Assembly (NCBI GenBank): GCA_019414645.1
Contig: DXLP01000002.1
Location: 1 to 64,000, forward strand
Source: Collinsella sp.
GTDB lineage: Bacteria > Actinomycetota > Coriobacteriia > Coriobacteriales > Coriobacteriaceae
Direction of reading: 5' to 3'
DNA length: 64,000 nucleotides
The translations under genes and the position numbers were made by a program. How positions within the stretch are numbered: position 1 is the stretch's first letter; every line of letters starts with the position of its first letter. The notes under the pieces are model-generated. The model was not told where the DNA came from. It did not search any database and saw only the letters and a program-made list of their open reading frames with translations. Shown here in pieces: positions 15,814 through 23,597 of this stretch.

Positions 15814-16353
15814 TTATTCGAGATGCTCTTCAATCCGAGCCCTCAGAAGGGCAATGGCTGTGGGTATTCCAATTGCGGCGGCTAATTCGGCTTTATCCAA
15901 AACCTGTATGCTAAAGCACGATTCTTTATCACATTGAAGGACGATAACTGAAGATAGCTTCACTTCCCGTTGACTGAATATATCGTAATCTCCAGATAGG
16001 AAGTTACCTTTTATTGTGTAATTCGGTATGTTCGTTACGCACTTCATCTCAAGTCTGTTTAGGCCATAATCGAACACCGCAACTTCCTTGTGTTCGATGA
16101 TGAGCGCAACCCTGGGCATGTTACTAAAACCACCGTCGACGACAGTAAAGAGTTTTTCATTTGCATCGTCATAAACGGTATATTTAAGACTCAATAGCTG
16201 TCCTAGTGGACCCGTGAACCCATGCCTTTTGATATCGAGGTTGTCTCCAGCTGGGTTGATGAGAGCTAGAGCATGCGGATAAGGGTTACCTTCAATTGAG
16301 ATTCGATATTCGTTTGTAGCCGTCTTGCTCGATTTAGGACCAGTAGCCAACAC
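15814..16353 (-). CDS. Putative LURP-one-related (Tubby-like fold) protein
   Basis: A 179-residue protein whose pattern of short beta segments and a closing helix (YTIKGNFLSGDYDIFSQR, then VLDKAELAAAIGIPTAIALL) resembles LURP-one-related/YxjI proteins, which have a tubby C-terminal fold and no established bacterial function. I saw no catalytic motif. The gene is clearly richer in A+T than its neighbours and sits in an AT-rich island (about 15740-16740), suggesting acquisition from elsewhere. The start is probably GTG 16351-16353, with GAGGCG upstream. The family call rests on secondary-structure pattern and the C-terminal motif only. Confidence 0.5.
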   Translation of the reverse strand: MLATGPKSSKTATNEYRISIEGNPYPHALALINPAGDNLDIKRHGFTGPLGQLLSLKYTVYDDANEKLFTVVDGGFSNMPRVALIIEHKEVAVFDYGLNRLEMKCVTNIPNYTIKGNFLSGDYDIFSQREVKLSSVIVLQCDKESCFSIQVLDKAELAAAIGIPTAIALLRARIEEHLE

Positions 16354-16647
16354 GTGTCATCGCCTCGATCGAATTGGAACCGACTTCTGCTTCGTGCGGA
16401 GAATTACGCTGTACGTTGCAGTGCAAGCAGCTGCAATAACAACATGGGCAATTTCTAACAAAATGAATGACGCTATTTGCTGCATGCATGTTATTTACTA
16501 TAAAGTATCCTTTTATAAACGTATTGTCAAACATATATTGCTAAAACAGAACAATTTTAGACTGAGTTGGTCGTATTCTTTGGGCGATTGCTCCTATAAT
16601 CTAGCCCTCGCTGCTGTTGGGAGGGAAGGACTAGGGCTCCGTTATTA
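16354..16647. other. AT-rich gap without recognisable gene
   Basis: About 290 bp upstream of the LURP-one-like gene and the alcohol dehydrogenase gene. Open frames here have no ribosome-binding site and no recognisable sequence. Base composition continues that of the LURP-one-like gene, so this is probably part of the same inserted segment. Confidence 0.5.
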
Positions 16648-16665
16648 TGTTGAAACGCTTTAACA
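16648..16665 (+). promoter_or_regulatory. LacI-family-type operator upstream of fucO
   Basis: TGTTGAAACGCTTTAACA is an 18-bp near-perfect palindrome centred on CG, the usual shape of LacI/GalR-family or CcpA-like operators. A related half-site (CAAAAGCGTT, about 16695-16704) follows. It lies about 100 bp upstream of the alcohol dehydrogenase start. No LacI-type gene is in the window. Confidence 0.6.
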
Positions 16666-16763
16666 CTTTTGATGTTCTCGCGTGTTTTTTGTTTCAAAAG
16701 CGTTAGGATGGGACTCATAGCGTGGGGCGTAATGGGTGCCCCGCACACGATGGGAGGCTATCA

Positions 16764-17930
16764 ATGGCTAATCGTTTCGTTCTCAATACCATTTCTTATC
16801 ATGGTTCCGGCGCCATCAAGGAGATCCCCGGCGAGCTCCAGCGTCGCGGCTACAAGAAGATCTTCGTCTGCTCCGATCCCGACCTGGTCAAGTTTGGCGT
16901 TACCGCCAAGGTGACCGACGAGCTCGACGCCGCTGGCATCGCTTGGAGCCTCTACTCCGAGATCAAGCCCAATCCCACCATCCAGAACGTCAAGGACGGC
17001 GTCGAGGCCTTCAAGGCCGCCGAGGCTGACGCTATCGTGACCATCGGTGGCGGCTCCTCCATGGACACCGCTAAGGCCATCGGCATCATCATCAACAACC
17101 CCGAGTTCGCCGATGTCCGCAGCCTCGAGGGCGTTGCTCCCACTAAGAACCACGCCGTGTTCACCATCGCCGTGCCGACGACCGCCGGTACCGCTGCCGA
17201 GGTGACCATCAACTACGTCATTACCGATCCCGAGAAGGTCCGCAAGTTCGTGTGCGTTGACACCAACGACGCCCCCGAGGTCGCCGTCGTCGACCCCGAC
17301 ATGATGGCTTCCATGCCCGCCGGCCTTACCGCCTCCACCGGCATGGACGCTCTGACCCACGCCATCGAGGGCTACACCACCAAGGGCGCTTGGGAGCTCT
17401 CCGACATGTTCCACTTTGAGGCCATTAAGCTGATCAGCGAGAACCTGCGCGACTCTGTCGCCGAGGCCAAGTCCGGCCAGCCCGGCTCCGGCCGCGAGGG
17501 CATGGCTCTTGGCCAGTATGTCGCCGGCATGGGCTTCTCCAATGTCGGCCTGGGCATCGACCACGCCATGGCTCACACCCTGTCCGCTCACTACGACACC
17601 CCGCACGGCGTCGCCTGCGCCATGCTGCTGCCGATCGCCATGGAGTTCAACAAGCCGGTTTGCGCCGAGCGCCTGGCCAAGGTCGCCGTCGCCATGGGCG
17701 TTGACACCACGGGCATGAGCACCGACGAGGCCGCCGACGCCGCCATCGCCGCCGTCAAGCAGCTTTCCGCCGACGTGAACATCCCGCACGTCTGCGAGGC
17801 CATGAAGGCCGACGAGATCGAGGTCCTGGCCAAGGACGCCATGGCCGACGCCTGCTTCCCGGGCAACCCGCGCGAGGCGACGCTCGACGACGTCATCGAG
17901 CTCTTCAAGAAGATCTGCCCGGCTGCCTAA
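16764..17930 (+). CDS. fucO: FucO-like iron-dependent alcohol dehydrogenase (lactaldehyde reductase)
   Basis: A 388-residue group III metal-dependent alcohol dehydrogenase. NAD-binding GGGSSMDTAKA lies in the N-terminal domain. The iron-binding residues are in GMDALTHAIEGY and GIDHAMAHTLSAHYDTPHG. Length and sequence fit lactaldehyde reductase FucO, which reduces lactaldehyde from fucose or rhamnose breakdown to 1,2-propanediol, though general ethanol/propanediol dehydrogenases look similar. ATG 16764 follows GGGAGG. The codon use is extremely biased towards GCC, GGC and AAG, as in highly expressed genes. No other fucose genes are adjacent. A palindromic operator suggests carbon-source control. 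Confidence 0.85.
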   Translation: MANRFVLNTISYHGSGAIKEIPGELQRRGYKKIFVCSDPDLVKFGVTAKVTDELDAAGIAWSLYSEIKPNPTIQNVKDGVEAFKAAEADAIVTIGGGSSMDTAKAIGIIINNPEFADVRSLEGVAPTKNHAVFTIAVPTTAGTAAEVTINYVITDPEKVRKFVCVDTNDAPEVAVVDPDMMASMPAGLTASTGMDALTHAIEGYTTKGAWELSDMFHFEAIKLISENLRDSVAEAKSGQPGSGREGMALGQYVAGMGFSNVGLGIDHAMAHTLSAHYDTPHGVACAMLLPIAMEFNKPVCAERLAKVAVAMGVDTTGMSTDEAADAAIAAVKQLSADVNIPHVCEAMKADEIEVLAKDAMADACFPGNPREATLDDVIELFKKICPAA

Positions 17931-17938
17931 CTTGGTTC

Positions 17939-18070
17939 GGCGGGCCCCTGCCCGTTAGCCCCACAATCGTCCTCGGACATGTCGGAAGCCCCCGCTGCGC
18001 ACTTCGTGCGGCGGGGGCTTCTTCCGTCCTGCGGAAAGATTCTGGGGCTAACGGGCAGGGGGCCCGCCGG
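17939..18070 (+). terminator. Nested giant hairpin containing the fucO terminator
   Basis: Outer arms of about 31 bp (17939-17968 and 18038-18070, reading GGGCCCCTGCCCGTTAGCCC on the left) are almost exact complements. Inside lies a classical terminator hairpin GAAGCCCCCGC / GCGGGGGCTTC (17985-18021) with a short T/C tail. The outer pairing is far larger than termination needs. Confidence 0.85.
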
Positions 18071-18188
18071 CTCGTTATCGTGGCGGGCGCAGTTCTGGGG
18101 AGCTCGATGGGTCGTCTCGCTAGGTAAAAAGATGGTTCGCGGTGGTATTGTTGCTGTGGGTTTAATTCGATATGAAAGGGTGACTTTG

Positions 18189-19217
18189 GTGTCCAAGATG
18201 GATTCTACGCTCTCCTATATTACTGACCAGTTGAAGGCGCTGACCTCGATTGCTTCGCCTACGGGCTATACCCGTGCGGCGACTGATTATCTGATGGAAA
18301 CGTTGCGCGAGATGGGGTTTGGGCCCGAGCGTTCCAATAAGGGCAACGTGCTGGTCGAGCTTGGCGGCGAGGGTGAGCCGCTGGTGTTGGCGAGCCATGT
18401 CGATACCCTGGGCGCCATGGTGCGCTCCATTAAGGACAATGGTCGCCTGCGTCCCACGACGCTTGGCGGGCATCAGTGGTCTACGGCCGATGGCGAGAAC
18501 TGCACCGTTTATACGCGCGATGGCAATGTGTACACGGGTGTGGTCCTCAATACCGAGCCTTCGGCGCACGTGGCCGATGAACCGGTCAAGACCATCGAGA
18601 AGAACATGGAGATCTTGCTCGACGAGAACGTCGACAGCAAGGATGATGTGCTCGAGCTGGGCATTCAGACGGGCGACATCATCGCAATGGATCCGCGTAC
18701 CACGGTGACGGAGAGCGGCTACATTAAGAGCCGCTTCTTGGATGACAAGCTGTCGGCGTCGATTCTGCTGGGCCTGGCCCGCGCCGTTGCTGACGGCGAG
18801 GTGTCGCTTTCGCGCAAGGTGTCGCTGCTCTTTACCGTGTACGAGGAGGTCGGCCACGGCGGCGCCTTCGTGCCGGCCGACACGCGCGAGATGATCAGCG
18901 TTGACATGGGTTGTGTGGGCGACGACCTGGGCTGCACCGAGCGCATGGTGTCGATCTGCGCCAAGGATTCGGGCGGTCCGTACAACTACGACCTGGTGAC
19001 CACGCTGTCCAATATCGCGCGCGAGCTGGAGCTCGATTACGCCATCGATGTGTACCCGCACTACGGCTCCGACGTCGAGGCCACGCTCTCGGCCGGCTAC
19101 GACATTCGCCATGGCCTGATCGGTCCCGGCGTGTACGCGAGCCACAACTACGAGCGCAGCCACATGGACGGCGTGCGTAACACCTTTGAGCTCGTCCGCG
19201 CCTACGTCCAGCGCTAG
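18189..19217 (+). CDS. M42-family metallopeptidase (aminopeptidase-like)
   Basis: A 342-residue protein of the M42/glutamyl aminopeptidase family, cytosolic enzymes that trim short peptides with two metal ions. Visible metal and catalytic residues are His in LASHVDTLGAMV, Asp in SRFLDDKLSAS, the Glu pair in YEEVGHGG, Asp in SVDMGC and the C-terminal SHNYERSH. The start is uncertain: GTG 18189 is about 10 bases after GAAAGG, ATG 18198 is too far away, and TTG 18186 is possible. The long upstream frame is non-coding and runs through the fucO terminator. Confidence 0.88.
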   Translation: MSKMDSTLSYITDQLKALTSIASPTGYTRAATDYLMETLREMGFGPERSNKGNVLVELGGEGEPLVLASHVDTLGAMVRSIKDNGRLRPTTLGGHQWSTADGENCTVYTRDGNVYTGVVLNTEPSAHVADEPVKTIEKNMEILLDENVDSKDDVLELGIQTGDIIAMDPRTTVTESGYIKSRFLDDKLSASILLGLARAVADGEVSLSRKVSLLFTVYEEVGHGGAFVPADTREMISVDMGCVGDDLGCTERMVSICAKDSGGPYNYDLVTTLSNIARELELDYAIDVYPHYGSDVEATLSAGYDIRHGLIGPGVYASHNYERSHMDGVRNTFELVRAYVQR

Positions 19218-19269
19218 CAATGCAGCGGCCTCGGCTGACACAGCAGTACCGACCGAGGCCGTCCTCTCT

Positions 19270-19338
19270 AAGTTGCGGTGAAATAGGGACTGTTTGGTGG
19301 TTTTAAACGCTTAAACAGTCCCTATTTCACCGCAACTT
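19270..19338. repeat. Type D inverted repeat with AGGGACTG core
   Basis: Perfect 26-bp arms: AAGTTGCGGTGAAATAGGGA plus CTGTTT (19270-19295) and the complement (19313-19338), separated by 17 bases. It lies between the convergent M42 peptidase and mnmA genes. A diverged second copy is at 30393-30460. Confidence 0.88.
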
Positions 19339-19353
19339 ATGAAGGAGATGGGG

Positions 19354-20454
19354 CTACTTGATGGCTGTCGTAACGGTGCCGCCGCCCAGGACGATGTCGC
19401 CGCGGTAGGCAACGACTGCCTGGCCGGGGGCGATGGCTCGCTGTGGCTCGTCAAAAGTTAGCAGCATTTGCCCGTCTTCGTCACGCGTAAGGGTCGCTGC
19501 CTGGTCTTTCTGACGGTAGCGGTACTTGGCACCCACGCGAATGCCGCCGGCATTGAGCTCCGCCTCCATGCGGTCGACAGGGGCGCTCCAGATCCAGTCG
19601 TTGGCCGTGAGCGCTGTGGCCGTCAGGTCCTCGGCCTCGCCCAGATGCACAATGTTGTTGGCGGCATCGACGCCCGTTACGTACACGGGATGCGCCATCG
19701 CGACGCCCAAGCCCTTGCGCTGGCCGATGGTATAGCGCAGTGCACCGTTGTGGCGTCCGACCACGCTGCCGTCGCGCCATACAATATCGCCCGGCTCGGT
19801 GGCATGTCCGCAGCGGCGCTCGATATAGCCCGCGTAGTCGCCGTCCGCGATAAAGCAGATATCCTCGCTCTCGGCCTTCTTGGCGTTGATGAAGCCCTGC
19901 TCGGCGGCAATGCGGCGCACGTCGCGCTCTTTGTCCAGTCCGGCCAGCGGAAAGATCGTGCGTGCCAGGCGCTCTTGTGTGAGCGAATACAAAAAGTAGC
20001 TTTGGTCCTTTTTGGGATCTTCGCCGCGGTGCAGCTGCCAGGTTCCGTCGGACGCCTGGCTCGTTTTGGCGTAATGACCCGTGGCGATGTAGTCGCAGCC
20101 CATATCGAGTGCCGCATCGAGCAGCGCGCCAAACTTAATATGGCGGTTGCAGATGATGCACGGGTTGGGCGTCAGTCCCTCCTGATAGGCAGTCACGAAG
20201 CGCTCGATAACGTTGCGGTCGAAGGTCTGCTGCAGGTCGAGCACGTGGTGGGGTATCCCCAGGCGCTCGGCGACGGCCTTTGCATCGGCGATGTCGCGGT
20301 CGACTTTGCTCATGCCCGTGACGGGATCGGGCGCGGGACAGGTGAGGCGCATGGTGGCACCGACGCATTCGTAGCCCTGGCGCTTGAGCAGGTAGGCAGT
20401 CACGCTGGAATCGACGCCGCCACTCATGGCGACGAGCACGCGCTTGTTGTGCAT
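19354..20454 (-). CDS. mnmA: tRNA-specific 2-thiouridylase MnmA
   Basis: A 366-residue enzyme that installs 2-thiouridine at the wobble position of tRNA(Lys, Glu, Gln) using ATP and persulfide sulfur. The PP-loop SGGVDSSV is at the N-terminus. The two catalytic cysteines are in NPCIICNRHIKFG and SEDICFIADGDY, and the C-terminal beta-barrel follows. The start ATG (20452-20454) has AAGGAGAA upstream; the open frame to 20616 precedes the conserved N-terminus and is not used. It is followed by cysK upstream on the same strand, both being sulfur-related, but a 180-bp gap separates them. Confidence 0.95.
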   Translation of the reverse strand: MHNKRVLVAMSGGVDSSVTAYLLKRQGYECVGATMRLTCPAPDPVTGMSKVDRDIADAKAVAERLGIPHHVLDLQQTFDRNVIERFVTAYQEGLTPNPCIICNRHIKFGALLDAALDMGCDYIATGHYAKTSQASDGTWQLHRGEDPKKDQSYFLYSLTQERLARTIFPLAGLDKERDVRRIAAEQGFINAKKAESEDICFIADGDYAGYIERRCGHATEPGDIVWRDGSVVGRHNGALRYTIGQRKGLGVAMAHPVYVTGVDAANNIVHLGEAEDLTATALTANDWIWSAPVDRMEAELNAGGIRVGAKYRYRQKDQAATLTRDEDGQMLLTFDEPQRAIAPGQAVVAYRGDIVLGGGTVTTAIK

Positions 20455-20631
20455 GGGGAGGTTCTCCTTGGTGGCATGTGGCCAAAAAAGAAAAGCGGCG
20501 CGGGAGGCTGGTTCCGCGCCGCAGACATTGTAGCAAGTTCGGACGACTCGTGGAGCGCCCTGATGGGATGGGCTTAGACTGCCGGGAGAGAGGAGACCGA
20601 TTCGTCCTGGGCTCAACCTATGGGCGAGGCC

Positions 20632-21570
20632 CTAGTCCTGGAAGAGCGCCGTGGACAGGTAGCGCTCGCCGGTGTCGGCAAGCAGGGCTACGATGGTCTT
20701 GCCCTCGTTCTCGGGGCGCTTGGCCAGCTGCAGCGCGGCCCACACGGCAGCACCGGACGAAATGCCCACGAGCACGCCTTCCTTGTGGCCCACGGCGCGG
20801 CCGGTGGCAAAGGCGTCCTCGTTCTCGACGGGGATGATCTCGTCGTAGGCCTGGGTGTCGAGGACGTCGGGCACAAAGCCGGCGCCGATACCCTGGATCT
20901 TGTGCGGGCCTGCCTGGCCCTTGGAGAGCACCGGGGAGGTGGCGGGCTCGACGGCGACGACCTGAATCTCGGGGTTCTGCTCCTTGAGGAACTCGCCCAC
21001 GCCGGTCACGGTGCCGCCGGTGCCAACGCCGGCGACGAAGATGTCGACCTGGCCGTCGGTGTCATCCCAGATCTCGGGGCCGGTCGTGGCCTTGTGGATG
21101 GCCGGGTTCGCGGGGTTCACAAACTGGCCGGCGAGTATGCTGTTGGGGGTCTCCTTCTGCAGCTCCTCGGCCTTGGCGATAGCGCCCTTCATGCCCTTGG
21201 AGCCGTCGGTGAGCACGAGCTGCGCACCGTATGCCTGCATCAGCTTGCGGCGCTCGACGGACATGGTCTCGGGCATGGTGATGATCACCTTGTAGCCGCG
21301 AGCCGCCGCCACCGAGGCGATGCCGACGCCGGTGTTGCCGCTCGTGGGCTCGATGATGGTGTAGTCACCGCCGCGCACGAGCTTGCCGGCCTTCTCGGCC
21401 TCGTCAATCATGTTCTTGGCGACGCGGTCTTTAACGGACCCGGCGGGGTTGAAGTATTCCAGCTTGACGAGCACGCGGGCCTTGAGGTCCTCATCGGCCT
21501 CAAAGTGGGTGAGCTCCAGGAGCGGGGTGTGGCCGATAAGCTGATCGATGGACGTGTAAACCTTGCTCAT
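20632..21570 (-). CDS. cysK: Cysteine synthase (O-acetylserine sulfhydrylase)
   Basis: A 312-residue PLP-dependent enzyme that makes cysteine from O-acetylserine and sulfide. The PLP lysine is Lys47 in NPAGSVKDR. The substrate-binding loop is PTSGNTG and the phosphate-binding loop [15 protein letters not shown] is near the C-terminus. Length and motifs are those of CysK. The gene is divergent from a Rrf2 regulator with four cysteines, an arrangement expected for CymR/IscR-like control of sulfur or Fe-S metabolism. The shared 253-bp upstream region contains dyads that could be operators. Confidence 0.94.
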   Translation of the reverse strand: MSKVYTSIDQLIGHTPLLELTHFEADEDLKARVLVKLEYFNPAGSVKDRVAKNMIDEAEKAGKLVRGGDYTIIEPTSGNTGVGIASVAAARGYKVIITMPETMSVERRKLMQAYGAQLVLTDGSKGMKGAIAKAEELQKETPNSILAGQFVNPANPAIHKATTGPEIWDDTDGQVDIFVAGVGTGGTVTGVGEFLKEQNPEIQVVAVEPATSPVLSKGQAGPHKIQGIGAGFVPDVLDTQAYDEIIPVENEDAFATGRAVGHKEGVLVGISSGAAVWAALQLAKRPENEGKTIVALLADTGERYLSTALFQD

Positions 21571-21823
21571 GGTGAACCTCCAAAGTGTTCAAATGACTGG
21601 ATACCGTGTGGTTTTACGGTGTGTGTAGCAGCGAAACCCATAAACCTTATGGGTTGTTCTTTTTGCTGTTGGCAAGCATAGTAGACAGTAAAGCCTAGTA
21701 ACGCAATAGGAAATAGAAGATTATTGCGAGTCGATTAACCAGCTTGACGGGAATAGGTATTTTCAAAACCAATTTTTCGGCTAGAATTTCTACGAATTAA
21801 AAGACCGAAAGGCAGCAATATAT
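21571..21823. promoter_or_regulatory. Divergent cysK / rrf2 control region with hairpins
   Basis: The region contains a perfect 9-bp dyad AACCCATAA / TTATGGGTT (21635-21643 and 21647-21655) followed on the plus strand by GTTCTTTTT, a second dyad ACCGT/ACGGT (21603-21620), and near the regulator a TAGAAT -10-like element around 21782. The first dyad could be a regulator site or an attenuator for an RNA entering from the left. Which dyad binds the Rrf2 protein cannot be decided here. Confidence 0.4.
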
Positions 21824-22252
21824 ATGTTGGTTTCCACAAAGGGCAGATATGCCCTGCGCGTTATGGTCGACCTGGCCGAGCACCAGGCGGCAGGCCGCAT
21901 TCCCCTCAAAGAGATCGCGGCGCGTCAGGGGATTTCTGAGAAATATCTGGAGAACATTTTGGCTACGCTCGTCCGCGCCAATATGCTCTCGGGCATGCGC
22001 GGCAAGGGTGGCGGCTACGTGCTCACGCGCCCGCCCGAGCAGTACACGGTGGGCGAGATCTTGCGCCTGACCGAGGGCAGCCTGGCACCGGTCGCATGCC
22101 TGGACGGCGACTGCAAGGGCTGCTCGCGTTCGGACGAGTGCCCCACGCTCGACGTGTGGAAGAACCTGGACAAGCTCATCAACGACTACCTCGACGGTGT
22201 GACGCTCGATGCGCTCGTTGCCCCCAACGAGGGCTACGACTACGTCATCTAG
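21824..22252 (+). CDS. Rrf2-family regulator with IscR-like cysteine cluster
   Basis: A 142-residue winged-helix regulator: STKGRYALRVMVDLAEH at the N-terminus, the recognition helix around 38-55, and the GMRGKGGGYVL wing. Four cysteines (92, 97, 100, 106) lie where IscR holds its Fe-S cluster; CymR-type sulfur regulators usually lack them. It could therefore sense Fe-S status, sulfur supply or redox stress. Divergent orientation next to cysK makes that gene a likely target. In IscR the ligands are three cysteines and a histidine, so the four-cysteine pattern is worth noting. The start ATG is preceded by GAAAGGCAG. Confidence 0.9.
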   Translation: MLVSTKGRYALRVMVDLAEHQAAGRIPLKEIAARQGISEKYLENILATLVRANMLSGMRGKGGGYVLTRPPEQYTVGEILRLTEGSLAPVACLDGDCKGCSRSDECPTLDVWKNLDKLINDYLDGVTLDALVAPNEGYDYVI

Positions 22253-22260
22253 TCCCACCT

Positions 22261-22289
22261 GCCATTGGGGGACGGGGCAGAAATGCCGG
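22261..22289. repeat. Type F palindromic unit (imperfect) with GGGGACGGGG core
   Basis: GCCATTGGGGGACGGGGCAG followed by AAATGCCGG. The outer bases can pair only imperfectly (GCCATT with AAATGCC), but the centre carries the same GGGAC(G)GGG core as types C and E. Between the Rrf2 stop and a terminator. Confidence 0.55.
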
Positions 22290-22321
22290 ATTTTCTTGCC
22301 CTCTGAGGCTCGACAAATGAC

Positions 22322-22357
22322 AAGGCCGCCCATCGTTGCGATGGACGGCCTTCTTTA
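22322..22357. terminator. Bidirectional terminator between rrf2 and the holin-like gene
   Basis: AAGGCCGCCCAT / ATGGACGGCCTT stem followed by CTTT on the plus strand and preceded by a run on the other side; placed between convergent genes. Confidence 0.8.
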
Positions 22358-22388
22358 GGTGTGTTGTGGCGGTCCGAATCCGGTCGCT

Positions 22389-22754
22389 TTAGTTCCTGGC
22401 GACGCTGTCGAGAATGCTGCGCATGATGGATACCAGGATGCTGCCCATAAAGGCCGATCCAAAGCTGGCAATGGAGATACCCGCGCCCAGCAGATTGACC
22501 GACAGGTAGCTGGCCAGCTCGAGCATAAAGCTGTTGACCACAAGCTGAAAAATACCAAGCGTGATAATAGTGAGCGGCAGCGAGATGACCGTCAGGAACG
22601 GCTTTACGAGCGAGTCGACTATGTTGAGGAACAGTCCCACGAAGGCAAAACACACCCAGGCGTCGGCCATGCCGAAGGGCTGAATGCCGGGGACGAGAAA
22701 CGTTGCGATCGCGATGGCGATTGAGGTAAAGAGCCAGTTAAGCATAAAGCGCAT
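22389..22754 (-). CDS. Phage-holin-4-like (YvlD-type) membrane protein
   Basis: A 121-residue protein with four hydrophobic segments, spaced as in the Phage_holin_4_2/YvlD family: an N-terminal helix (residues 1-25), a pair centred near 40 and 60-80, and a C-terminal one (90-115). FVPGIQPFG-like loops and SLVKPFLTVISLPLTIITLG match the family. Despite the family name, chromosomal members are not phage lysis proteins; their function is not known. ATG at 22752-22754 has AAAGGA upstream; the frame further upstream (to 22787) lacks a ribosome-binding site. Confidence 0.85.
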   Translation of the reverse strand: MRFMLNWLFTSIAIAIATFLVPGIQPFGMADAWVCFAFVGLFLNIVDSLVKPFLTVISLPLTIITLGIFQLVVNSFMLELASYLSVNLLGAGISIASFGSAFMGSILVSIMRSILDSVARN

Positions 22755-23077
22755 GGTGTGAATCCTTTCTTGCGCAAGACGTGGCAAAGAGGCGTGAGAG
22801 GCACATGCCTTTGCAACTCGGATAGATGCGCGGGCACGGCCCTGTTTGGGCGCCCATTGTCTCAGATATTCGTGGAGCTTGCGTGCGTATTCGGTTTCAA
22901 AACGGCGTTCGTCCTAGAAAATGTGCCGCTGGCAGAGAGTCTTGTCGCTTTAGTTTGGTGGTGTGCTAAACTGCTACGGGCAAAAGCCACAGGCGTTGCC
23001 CTATTGCATAGAACGGGCGAGCGATGCCCGATGTCAGTATCAACTTCGATGCCTTTTGGCGGGTTTGGCGGTGATCG
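22755..23077. other. Gap upstream of the YerC-like gene
   Basis: A 323-bp region with no supported gene. It must hold the minus-strand promoter of the holin-like gene and the plus-strand promoter of the YerC-like gene; TTGTCG (22942-22947) and TAAACT (22967-22972) are candidate elements but the 19-bp spacer is long. Small GGGC/GCCC stems lie between there and the start codon. Confidence 0.4.
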
Positions 23078-23377
23078 ATGAATATCGAGAACATGTTTGA
23101 CAAGCCTGATGTCAAGCAGCTGGTCCACGCATTTAGCCTTTTGGACGACGAGAAAGATATCCAAGCGTTTTTGACCGATATCTGCACGCCGCGCGAGATT
23201 TGCGATCTATCGCAGCGTCTGCAGGTCGCGCGTTACCTGGACGAGGGCGAGCCCTATGTCGAGGTTCAGGCCCGTACCGGCGCTTCGTCCACCACGGTGA
23301 GCCGTGTGTCCAAGGCGCTCAACGGCGAGTACGGTGGCTATCGCAAGATCCTCATTAAGCTGGAGGATGGCGAGTAA
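23078..23377 (+). CDS. YerC/YecD-family TrpR-related DNA-binding protein
   Basis: A 99-residue all-helical protein with a TrpR-like helix-turn-helix. The segment CTPREICDLSQRLQVARYLD followed by GASSTTVSRVSKAL is the conserved core of the YerC/YecD family. The related TrpR binds tryptophan, but the ligand and targets of YerC proteins are mostly unknown. It stands alone between a long leader and a strong terminator, so it is probably transcribed as a single gene. Confidence 0.9.
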   Translation: MNIENMFDKPDVKQLVHAFSLLDDEKDIQAFLTDICTPREICDLSQRLQVARYLDEGEPYVEVQARTGASSTTVSRVSKALNGEYGGYRKILIKLEDGE

Positions 23378-23400
23378 GCCGCGCCAAAAACGAATTGTGC

Positions 23401-23428
23401 AAAACCGCTCCTCCGGGGGCGGTTTTTT
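23401..23428 (+). terminator. Terminator after the YerC-like gene
   Basis: ACCGCTCC / GGGGCGGT stem with a TCCG-type loop and seven T at 23423-23429. The T-run touches the type B repeat pair that follows. Confidence 0.9.
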
Positions 23429-23513
23429 TGATCCCTTGGGGACGGAGGAAAACGGATCATCGAGGGGGTCAGTCTAACCCGGTGATCCGTTTTCCTCCGT
23501 CCCCAAGGGATCA
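23429..23513. repeat. Type B head-to-head pair, perfect 31-bp arms
   Basis: Left unit 23429-23459 (TGATCCCTTGGGGACGGAGG then AAAACGGATCA) and right unit 23483-23513 are exact reverse complements, separated by 23 bases. Each unit also has its own short TGATCC/GGATCA ends. The same unit occurs singly at 11085 and 11482. Confidence 0.93.
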
Positions 23514-23597
23514 AATCTGTTGGCGTGGGGCAAATCTGTCCGCTTGGGCGGGTAGGATGGATGCATTGATTATTGCGAACAGTTTGAGCGGAGGACC

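Noticed and set aside
16325-16663. 112-codon plus-strand frame in the AT-rich gap
   Set aside because: No ribosome-binding site, no similarity pattern, overlaps the start of the LURP-one-like gene.
22389-22754. Prophage lysis gene
   Set aside because: The holin-4-like family is common on chromosomes; there are no other phage genes in the window.
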